Below are positions 7,133 to 18,236 of a stretch of 31,011 bases of DNA, piece by piece. A program made the translations under genes and the position numbers. Positions within the stretch are counted from its first letter, which is position 1. Each line of letters starts with the position of its first letter. Source of the DNA: a bacterium (GTDB lineage Bacteria > Planctomycetota > J058 > JAJDCP01); assembly GCA_030428695.1 (NCBI GenBank), contig JAUIEM010000058.1:1-31011 (forward strand). The letters are read 5' to 3'. Under the pieces are notes generated by a model. It worked only from the letters and a program-made list of their open reading frames with translations, was not told the DNA's origin and searched no databases.

Positions 7133-7695
7133 AAACCTCGATCCTCGTCGGACTCTTCAGCCTGACCGGCTGCGTCCAGCTCGCGACCGACACCGGGGAC
7201 GCGCCGCCGCGCGGCCCGGTCGCCGCCGCCGACCTCGAGGGGCAGAGGCTGTCCCTCGGCAGCGGACGCCAGCTGCTCGTGTTCTGGCAGACCAGCTGCT
7301 CGAGCTGCAAGCGCCACAACCCCGAGGTGGTCGCCCTGGCCGAGCGGCGCACGGACCTCGAGGTCATCGGCATCTGCTGCAGCAAGGACGCCGCACAGGA
7401 GGTCGCGGCGACCGCCGACGCGTGGGGCATGCCCTTCGCCAACGTCCACGATCCCGACCTGGTCATCAGCCGGCGCTTCAAGATCAGCGGCACGCCGACC
7501 CTGCTGCTGTTCGACCACGGGCGCGAGGTCTACCGCGGCCATCGGCTGCCCGATGACTTCGACGCGCTGCTGTCCTTCCTCCCCCCGGTCCGCTGCGGCG
7601 ACTGCGACGGCGAGGGCTGCCCGGCTTGCGAGGAGACGCCGAGCTGCGAGAATGGAGTGTGTACGCTCGCACCCGGCCTGCTCGCGGAGGAATGA
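7114..7695 (+). CDS. TlpA/ResA-like thioredoxin-fold lipoprotein with Cys-rich tail
   Basis: The 193-residue protein begins with a lipoprotein signal (LTGC, Cys20) and has a thioredoxin fold: the active site SCSSCK (Cys62/Cys65), an ICC pair near residue 88 and the cis-proline turn SGTPT at 125-129. Such proteins reduce or transfer disulfides outside the cytoplasm. Unusually, it continues into a tail with six cysteines (161, 164, 169, 172, 178, 183), starting CGDCDGEGCPAC, a CxxCxGxG pattern like a DnaJ zinc-binding repeat. The ATG at 7114 lies inside the DUF3570 3' end (19-base overlap). The ApbE gene starts one base after its stop. The fold is certain; the role of the tail is unknown. Confidence 0.9.
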   Translation: MELPLLKTSILVGLFSLTGCVQLATDTGDAPPRGPVAAADLEGQRLSLGSGRQLLVFWQTSCSSCKRHNPEVVALAERRTDLEVIGICCSKDAAQEVAATADAWGMPFANVHDPDLVISRRFKISGTPTLLLFDHGREVYRGHRLPDDFDALLSFLPPVRCGDCDGEGCPACEETPSCENGVCTLAPGLLAEE

Positions 7696-7696
7696 C

Positions 7697-8775
7697 ATGC
7701 GCGCCGCGCCCCTCTTCGCGCTCCTCTTGCTCGTCGGCTGCGGGGAAGACCCCGCGCCGCCGCCCCCACCGCCGGAGACCCCGGCGGTGCAGCCGCATCC
7801 GGACGCGAAGAGCCGGCCGAGCGAGCTGCTCGCGAGCGAGGATCCCGACGACCTCGCCAAGGCCGTGCGGCACTACGCCGGCATGGGCACCGAGATCCTG
7901 CTCGAGGCCTACGGGCCGGAGCAGGCTTCCCTCGAGGCCGCCCTCGACGCCGCGGTGACCGAGCTCGCCCGCATCGAGGAGAAGATGACCAGCTGGGACG
8001 ACGCGAGCGAGCTCAGCTCGATCAACCTGGCGGCGGGAGGCCCGCCGGTCACGGTCTCGGCGGAGCTCTTCGAGATCATCGAGCGCGCCCTGTACATCAG
8101 CGAGCTGACCGGCGGCTGCTTCGACATCAGCTACGCCGGCGCGGGCAAGCTCTGGGACTACAAGGCGGCGGAGCCGAAGCTGCCGGGGGCCGAGGCCGTC
8201 GCCGCCGCCCTCGCCCGCATCGGCTGGCAGAAGATCGTGCTCGACGCCGAAGCCTCGACGGTGCAGCTGCCGGAGCCCGGCATGCGCATCGACCTCGGCG
8301 GCATCGCCAAGGGCTACGGGGTCGAGCGGGCGATGCAGATCCTGGTCGACGCCGGCGTCGAGGTCGCCCTGGTCAACGCCGGCGGCGACCTGAAGGTGCG
8401 CGGGAAGAAGGCCGGCCGCACCTGGCGCATCGGGATCCGCGACCCGCGGGAGCCGGAGCGCATGTGCGCGGTGATCCCGGTCGCGAACACCAGCGTCGTC
8501 ACCTCCGGCGACTACGAGCGCTTCTTCGAGATCGACGGCGTGCGCTATCACCACATCCTCGACCCGCGCACCGGCCGGCCCTCCCAGGGGGTGACCAGCG
8601 TGACCGTGATCGCCCGCAGCGCCGAGCTGGCGGACGCCCTCGCGACCGGGGTGTTCGTGATGGGGGCCGAGGAAGGGCTCGCGCTGATCGAGAAGATCCA
8701 GGAGGCCGAGGCGGTCGTGGTCGACGACGACCTGCGGGTGCACCTGTCCTCGGGCCTGGAAAGCGAGGGCTCCTG

Positions 8776-8776
<1 letters not shown>
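7697..8776 (+). CDS. apbE: FAD:protein FMN transferase, lipoprotein form
   Basis: ApbE cleaves FAD and attaches FMN through a phosphoester bond to Ser/Thr of target proteins in the periplasm. The 359-residue product has a lipobox LVGC (Cys15) and a Pro-rich linker, then the family motifs in order: GTEILLEAYG, MTSWDDASELSSIN, DISYAGAGKLWDY, RIDLGGIAKGYG, VNAGGDLKVRG, VTSGDYERFF followed by HHILDPRTGRPS, and a C-terminal DALATGVFVMG. GGAGG (7686-7690) is six bases before the ATG, which decides the start over the longer open frame. Its stop overlaps the next ATG (TGATG). A classical target (NqrC, RnfG or FMN-binding domain) is absent from the window; the DUF3570 barrel carries the only motif I noticed that fits. 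Confidence 0.96.
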
Positions 8777-10128
<1,352 letters not shown>

Positions 10129-10129
10129 G

Positions 10130-10729
10130 ATGCGCGCGGCCTGGCTCCTCCTCTTCCTCCTCAGCCCCGCCCTGGGCTACGGCTACACCGCCGCGGAGGA
10201 TCCCCTGCTCGCCGCCTTCCGCGCCGCCCTCAAGGCCGCCCGCGCCGAAGACTGGAGCGCCGCGGGCCAGGCGCTCGCGGACGCGCGCTGGCAGGTCGAC
10301 GAGCTGGTCGACGACCTCGGCGTCGACCTCGGCCCGGCCCTCGACCAGACCCTCGCCGACGAGGATCCGCGCGCCTTCGCCAGCGCCTTCGCCAACCTCG
10401 TCTACCTCGCGACCCTGCAGAAGTTCCACTGGAACCTCTCCGAGCAGCTCGCCGACTTCGACGCGGCCCGCGCCCGCCTGCTGTCCGCGCGGGCCTACTA
10501 CGAGCAGGTCCTCGCCGGCAACGTCAAGCGCCGCGACCAGGCCGACGAGAGCGCCCTGCACGAGGAGCTGATCGCGCTCTTCGAGGACGCCCGCCAGAGC
10601 CTCGGCAGCCCGGGCCTGTTCGGGGTCGGCGCGGCCGAGCCCGACCCCGCGGCCTTCGCGGCCGCGAGCGAGGCGATCGGCGCGAAGCTGCGGCGCTGCT
10701 TCCCCTCCTTCGTGCATCCCGAGCGATGA
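10130..10729 (+). CDS. Secreted helical protein of unknown function
   Basis: I do not recognise a family. The 199-residue product has a clean signal peptide (MRAAWLLLFLLSPALGYG). The rest is Ala/Leu/Asp/Glu-rich and predicted almost entirely helical, with an amphipathic stretch around QKFHWNLSEQLADFD and a basic segment NVKRRD, so it is probably a periplasmic helical-bundle protein. Helical periplasmic domains of this general look occur next to metal-uptake permeases, but no specific motif supports that here. The ATG lies one base after the activator's stop, and its own stop overlaps the porin start (ATGA). A single Cys occurs near the C-terminus (LRRCFPSF). Confidence 0.7.
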   Translation: MRAAWLLLFLLSPALGYGYTAAEDPLLAAFRAALKAARAEDWSAAGQALADARWQVDELVDDLGVDLGPALDQTLADEDPRAFASAFANLVYLATLQKFHWNLSEQLADFDAARARLLSARAYYEQVLAGNVKRRDQADESALHEELIALFEDARQSLGSPGLFGVGAAEPDPAAFAAASEAIGAKLRRCFPSFVHPER

Positions 10730-11805
10730 GCCGCGGGCTGCTGGTCCTCGCGCTGCTGGCGGTCGCCGCCGGCCAGGACCTCGACTTCGACTTCGACCCC
10801 GACCTCGTCGAGCTCGAGGAGCCGAGCTGGTGGGAGCTCTACGGCCGCGCCGACCTCAGCCTGCAGTACTCCGACGGCCTCGAGGCGCTGCGCGAGCGGC
10901 GCAGCCGCCACGCCCTCGCCTACGCCGTCGCGCTCAGCCTGCACCTCGAGCCGACCGGCTGGTTCCGCTTCGTCGCCGAGGCGGAGGTCGAGGGGGTCGC
11001 CGACGACGACTTCAGCGAGGCCTTCCGGGAGGTGCCCGGCGACGACTCCCTGCTCGAGGTCGGCCTCGACCAGCTGTTCGTCGCCTTCGGACCGGAGGAC
11101 TGCTCGCTGGCCCTCGGCTGGAACTACGTGCCCTTCGGGCTCGAGCGGCGCTACTACTCCTCGGTGCGCAACCGCTTCGTCGACCGCCCGACCCCCTTCC
11201 AGGTCATCTACCCGGGAACCTACGCCGACACCGGGCTGTTCTTCGCCTGGCAACCCGGCCCCGTCGACCTCGAGCTGGCCGTGAGCTCGGGGTTGCAGGG
11301 CCCCGCCCGCAACGATCGGCCGGACCTGCTGACCTGGCGGGATCCCCCGCCGCAGCTCTCCGGGCGGCTCGGCGTCGAGCTCGTCGAGGGGCTGGAGCTC
11401 GGCGCCTCGGGGCTGTACGGCTGGATGGACGCGAGCTTCGACGAGGAGCTGTGGCTGGTCGGCGTCGACGCCCGGCTCGAGGTCGGGCGCTGGAGCCTGC
11501 GGGGGGAGGCGATCTTCGGCCGGGTCGACCCGAGCATCGAGCGCTACGGCTTCTACCTCGAGGCGGTCTACACCCAGCCGGTCCACTGGGACTGGCTCGT
11601 CCGGGCCTGGTACGGGGCGCGCTTCGACGCGGCCCACCCGGACCGCGACACGCCGCGGCTCGAGCGCACCCAGCGCGGCAGCCTGGTGCTCGGGCTCGGC
11701 TTCACCGAGCACGTGTTCGCCAAGCTGCAGGCGGAGGTCGTCGACCTGATCGAGAGCGAGAAGGTCGGCGGCGGGGTGCAGCTGCAGGTCGGGATCTCGT
11801 GGTAG
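10726..11805 (+). CDS. Outer-membrane porin-like beta-barrel
   Basis: The 359-residue protein has a short signal peptide (cleavage near AVAAGQ), an acidic Asp/Phe-rich linker, and then alternating beta strands rich in aromatic residues, ending in QVGISW with a terminal aromatic residue, as in outer-membrane barrels. Segments such as WNYVPFGLERRYYSS and the long YPGTYADTGLFF stretch resemble phosphate-selective (OprO/P-type) or short-chain porins, but no substrate can be read. It overlaps the genes on both sides: ATGA with the helical protein, and the GT-C gene's GTG lies within its last codons. Co-transcription with a redoxin and ApbE suggests the operon remodels the envelope and includes an uptake or efflux route through the outer membrane. 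Confidence 0.8.
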   Translation: MSRGLLVLALLAVAAGQDLDFDFDPDLVELEEPSWWELYGRADLSLQYSDGLEALRERRSRHALAYAVALSLHLEPTGWFRFVAEAEVEGVADDDFSEAFREVPGDDSLLEVGLDQLFVAFGPEDCSLALGWNYVPFGLERRYYSSVRNRFVDRPTPFQVIYPGTYADTGLFFAWQPGPVDLELAVSSGLQGPARNDRPDLLTWRDPPPQLSGRLGVELVEGLELGASGLYGWMDASFDEELWLVGVDARLEVGRWSLRGEAIFGRVDPSIERYGFYLEAVYTQPVHWDWLVRAWYGARFDAAHPDRDTPRLERTQRGSLVLGLGFTEHVFAKLQAEVVDLIESEKVGGGVQLQVGISW

Positions 11806-13129
11806 GCCGGGGCTTCCCGCGGGCCTTCCTCGTCTGCGCGCTGCTCGTGCTGCCGCGGCTGGGGCTCGCTCCGGCGCTTCCCATCGACTTCGATGCGGTC
11901 GACTTCACGCTCGCGCTCGAAGACTACGACCTCGCCGCCCTGCGCCCCCACTTCCCCGGCTACCCCCTGTACGTGCTCGCCGGACGGCTGCTCGCCGCGC
12001 TCGGCTGCGCGCGCCCCTACGCCCTGCTCGGGCTGCTCGCCTCGGCGCTGCTCGGGGCGTGTCTGGTCGCGGCGGCGGGCGACCGGGCCACCGGCTGGGG
12101 AGCCGCCCTGGTGTGGCTCGCCCTGCCCGGGGTGTGGCTCGAGTCCCTGGTCGCCCACGCCGACCTCCCGGCCCTCGCCCTGTTCGGCTGCGCCTGGCTC
12201 GCCCTCTCCCGCGGACGGACGGGAGCCGCCGGGCTGCTCGTCGGCCTGGCCCTCGGCTTCCGCCCCTCCGCCCTGCCCCTGGCCGCCGTGCTCGCCGCCC
12301 GGCCCGGCCGGGCGCGCGCCGCGGTCGGGCTGGGCCTCGGCCTGGCGCTGTGGCTGCCGGCCTTCCTCGGCCAGGTCGGGCCGGCACGCTTCCTCGAGCT
12401 CGGGGCCGCCTTCAGCGCCGGGCACTTCAGCGACTGGGGGCAGACCGCCCTGTCCGGCGCCCTCGCCCCCCGGGCCGGACGCTTCCTGGGCGGGCTCGGC
12501 AGCGCGGCGGGGCTGGTTCCGGCAGCCTCGGCCCTGCTCTGCGGGCTGCTCCTCTGCCTGCGCCGGGGGCCGCGGCCGGGGCCGGGCTGGTGGGCGTGGA
12601 CGCTGCCCTACACGGCCTGGCTGCTGGTCGGGCAGAACCTCGGCCGGGGCCGCCACTACCTGCCGCTGCTGTTCGCGGGCTGCTGGCTGCTCGGCCGGCT
12701 TCCCCTGCAGCCCCGCCTCGGGGAGCGATCGCGGAGGCCGCTCTTGCGCGCGGGGCTGCTCGCGTTGATCCTGGTCCTGGCCGCGGGCGGCGTTGCGCGC
12801 GCGCGGTCGCAGTCGCTGCCGTCGCCAGCCGCGGAGACGGTGGCTCTGGCGGAAGCCGTCGAGCGGCGCCTCGGGCCGGTGTTGCTCGCCGGGGACAGCA
12901 GCGTGCGCCTGGCCGACCTGTGCGCGCCGTTGCTGTTGCGCCGCCGGCTGCGCAGCTTCGCCGCGCTCGCGGACTACCGGGCGGGCTTGTGGGACGCGCC
13001 GGAGTGGATCGTCGCGGCCGAGCTGGCAGGCGCGCCGCCGCCCGGAGCGAGCCCGCTCGGCCGGGTCGGAGGGCAGCGGGGGTGGGGATCGACGGGCTGG
13101 CAGGTGTACCTCTGGCGGAGGACGGAACC

Positions 13130-13133
<4 letters not shown>
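11799..13133 (+). CDS. Polytopic membrane protein, GT-C glycosyltransferase-like
   Basis: The 444-residue protein is highly hydrophobic with about ten transmembrane segments. Its N-terminal part (DAVDFTLALEDYD, then PHFPGYPLYVLAGRL) has the acidic first-loop residues followed by the PGYP segment seen in GT-C/PMT-type and DUF2723-like proteins, which transfer sugars from polyprenyl-phosphate donors on the periplasmic side. The C-terminal 100 residues look soluble. The start is taken as the GTG at 11799, inside the porin 3' end (7-base overlap), because upstream codons in this frame only mirror the porin. Its stop overlaps the sensor kinase GTG (GTGA). Membrane topology is clear; glycosyl transfer is inference, and neither donor nor acceptor is known. 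Confidence 0.7.
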
Positions 13134-14596
<1,463 letters not shown>

Positions 14597-14691
14597 GGGG
14601 GCCGCAAGAGAAGCCGCCCGCTGTGCCGGGTCTCCGACTTCAAGCACGGGTGCGTTTCCGCAGTCCTCCGCCCAGCCAGAAGGCGCTCAGC

Positions 14692-15330
14692 TCAGGGCTG
14701 GCGCGGGATGAGCTGGTAGTAGCCGCGCTGCAGATAGACCAACGCGAGGACATCCGCCCGGTCGATCAGCCCGTTGCCGTCGACAACTGCAGACCCATGC
14801 TGCCGAGGGTAGAGCCGTCGATGAATACGACGACGTTCGTCCCGTTTCCCGAGCCCGGGGTCCCGCCGTAGAAGTAGATGCGGAAGGTCGTCGTCCCGGA
14901 CTGCACACCGAGGCTCGAGAGGTCCAGGGTCGTGTTGGCAGCCTAGCTCGCCGTGTCGATGGCGGCGGCATAGCCGTCGACGCTGCTGCGGATCTGCGCG
15001 GTGCTCGGTCCATCCGCCGACTGGAACCAACGGAAGTCGACCTGCTCGGGCTGCCAGACCGAGCCGGTCGCCGCGAACTCGATGTACCGGGTCAGGTCGG
15101 GGCCGGGGTCGTTGGTGTGGTCGAGGATGCCGAAGGTGTCGTCGAAACCGGAGCCGGTCAGCCCGACGGCGGTCAGCGAGCCGGCGCTGGTGATCGGGGA
15201 GCTGAAGCTCGTCGCCGGCAGCCGGCGACCTCGTCGACGTCACCGACAGGATCGTAGTGGACGACGACGGTCTGGCCCACCACGGGCAACGCGACGCTGG
15301 CGAGCGCAAACGCGGCGAGAATCGTTCGCA
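14692..15330 (-). pseudogene. Decayed secreted protein with C-terminal dockerin-like loop
   Basis: Read from the minus-strand ATG at 15330 (GGAGG six bases upstream), the frame gives a signal peptide MRTILAAFALASVALPVVGQ and VVVHYDPVGDVDE, then runs into junk. From about 15209 a second frame continues a coherent beta-sandwich-like protein (FDDTFGILDHTNDPGPDLTR ... VWQPEQVDFRWFQSADG), is interrupted by an in-frame TAG at 14944-14946, resumes (TFRIYFYGGTPGSGNG ... VVVFIDG), and near 14780 returns to the first frame for VDGNGLIDRADVLALVYLQ, a single dockerin type I-like calcium loop, ending at 14692. Two frameshifts plus a stop indicate decay, though sequencing errors could explain part. Dockerin tails on short secreted proteins are common in Planctomycetota. 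Confidence 0.7.
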
Positions 15331-15396
15331 TGGATTCCTCCACTTCTTTTCTGAGTTAGCCGAAGAGACTGTCGCATCCGACCAGAACGGTCACGC

Positions 15397-16371
<975 letters not shown>

Positions 16372-16385
16372 GGCTCTCCGGGGGA

Positions 16386-18131
16386 TCAGGGTTCGGCCGG
16401 CCCGCCCGCCTGCAGCGCGAGCCCCGCGAAGGAGCCCTGACCGCCCTGCGGAGCGTCGACGTAGAGCGCGACGTGCGTGGCCGGAGTGGACAGGATGTGC
16501 TCGGCGTAGCGCTCGCTGTCGACCTCGAAGCGCACCCGACGGCCGGCGATCGAGACGGCGAAGGACAGCTCGGCGTCGGCTTCGACGCGGCGCATGCGCG
16601 CCCGCGCCCGGCCCGCCTCCGGCAGCGTCAGCTCGAGGGCGAGAAGCCGCACCTCGTCGTAGCCGAGCAGCACCAGGCCGCAGCCGGGCAGCTCCTCCCC
16701 CTCGACGTAGATGCCGACGAGGTCCGCCTGCGACGGGAGCAGCCGCCCCTCGAAGCGCCAGTAGCCCTCGCCGAGCGGTACGCGCAGGAAGCCGGTGCCG
16801 GCGCCGGTCAGCAGGTCCTGGTCTTCGCGCGGTGTGATCCAGCGCGACTGCGCGCTGCCTTCGCGCGGCTCGGCGCTGTACGGCCAGGGGTTGCGCGGAT
16901 GCTCCCAGGCGACGCCGTCCAGGCTCGGCGGCGGAAGAGGACGCCACCAGCCCTGCTGCACGGCGAGCCCGGCGGCACAGGCCGCCAGCAGCAGCAGCAG
17001 GAACATCCGCAGCGGCCAGCGCGAGCGCGGCGGCGCGGGCTTCGTCAGCGCGCGATTCCGCGGCGTCAGGTCGAGGGCATCGGTCGTGTCGATCTTGCCG
17101 GGCTGGCTGAAGCCGACGGGCAGCACGGTCAAGCCCTCGGGAGCTTCCTCCAGCCGGTCCTCGGCGCGCAGCAGGTCCTCGACCAGGTCGAGGTCCGCGA
17201 TCAGGGCCGCGGGGCTCTCGTAGCGGTCGGCGGGGTTCTTCGCGAGCAGCCTGCACAGCACGTCCTCGAGCTCCTGCGGCACGTTCTCTCGCGCGGCGCG
17301 GATGCTGCGGGGGTTGGCGAAGGCGTGCAGGTGGATCAGCCCGGCCGGGGTGTTGCTCGCGAAGGGTTTGTCGCCGCCGAGCATCTCGTACATCACGACG
17401 CCGAGGGAGTAGAGGTCCGAGCGCACGTCGAGCTCGTTGCCCTCGGACTGCTCGGGGGACATGTACTCCGGCGAGCCGATGATCACCCCGGGCATTGTCA
17501 GCCCCGACCCGGTGTGGCGCACCTTGGCGAGGCCGAAGTCGAGGATGGTGACGTGCTTGCGCGCCCCGAGCATGATGTTGTTCGGCTTGATGTCGCGGTG
17601 CACGATCTTGTGGTCCCAGGCGTGCTCGAGGCCGGAAGCGACCGAGCGCGCGACGTGGATGATGTTGCCGAAGCTCAGGCGCTCGTTCTGCCCCATCACC
17701 TCGTCGAGGGTCTGGCCCTCGATGTACTCCATCGACAGGTACAGCCGTCCGGTCTCAGCGTCGCGGCCGACCGCGTAGACCCGCACGATGTTCGGGTGGT
17801 TGAGGGCCGCCGCCGCCCGCGCCTCGACCAGGAAACGCTGGCAGAAGGTGTCGTCGGAGTTCATCGACAGCGGCAGCACCTTGAGGGCGACCTGGCGCTG
17901 CAGGGACATCTCGGTGGCGAGCAGGACGATGCCCATGCCGCCCTTGCCGAGCTGCCCCTCGATCATGAAGTCGCCGAGTCGTGTCCAGCGGGCTCCCGAG
18001 GAGTGGCGCCGGTTGTCGGCATGCCGGCCCGTGCGCCGCCTGCGCCCCTGTCCGTCGGAGCGGCGACGGCGGGCGGGCGGCGGTGACGCGGCGGGCGCCT
18101 TGCGGCTCTTCGGGTCACCTCTCGCTGGCAT
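16386..18131 (-). CDS. Transmembrane Ser/Thr protein kinase (Hanks type), with extracytoplasmic domain
   Basis: The 581-residue protein opens with a basic, Pro/Arg-rich tail, then a complete kinase domain at about 53-320: glycine loop LGKGGMG (61-67), catalytic Lys84 in VALK, HRDIKPNN (178-185), DFGLA (198-202), SPEYMSPEQ activation segment. A transmembrane helix (374-392) leads to a C-terminal domain of about 190 residues with beta-sandwich character (GYWRFEGRLL, VGIYVEGEELPG, GRRVRFEVDSERY). The same C-terminal pattern recurs in the kinase at 18237-20249, so they are paralogues with related outer domains. Kinase activity is expected because all catalytic residues are present. Met56 is an alternative start, though it would cut into the kinase domain. 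It is followed closely by the G3E GTPase gene. Confidence 0.93.
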   Translation of the reverse strand: MPARGDPKSRKAPAASPPPARRRRSDGQGRRRRTGRHADNRRHSSGARWTRLGDFMIEGQLGKGGMGIVLLATEMSLQRQVALKVLPLSMNSDDTFCQRFLVEARAAAALNHPNIVRVYAVGRDAETGRLYLSMEYIEGQTLDEVMGQNERLSFGNIIHVARSVASGLEHAWDHKIVHRDIKPNNIMLGARKHVTILDFGLAKVRHTGSGLTMPGVIIGSPEYMSPEQSEGNELDVRSDLYSLGVVMYEMLGGDKPFASNTPAGLIHLHAFANPRSIRAARENVPQELEDVLCRLLAKNPADRYESPAALIADLDLVEDLLRAEDRLEEAPEGLTVLPVGFSQPGKIDTTDALDLTPRNRALTKPAPPRSRWPLRMFLLLLLAACAAGLAVQQGWWRPLPPPSLDGVAWEHPRNPWPYSAEPREGSAQSRWITPREDQDLLTGAGTGFLRVPLGEGYWRFEGRLLPSQADLVGIYVEGEELPGCGLVLLGYDEVRLLALELTLPEAGRARARMRRVEADAELSFAVSIAGRRVRFEVDSERYAEHILSTPATHVALYVDAPQGGQGSFAGLALQAGGPAEP

Positions 18132-18236
18132 GTCCTCGCTCGCACCCGGACCTGTGGGCGGCCGGGCGGGGTGCAGTACGCGGCGTGCGCCGAGTGCACT
18201 TCATCGTACCACCCGCGCCGCCTGTGTGCGAGGAAG

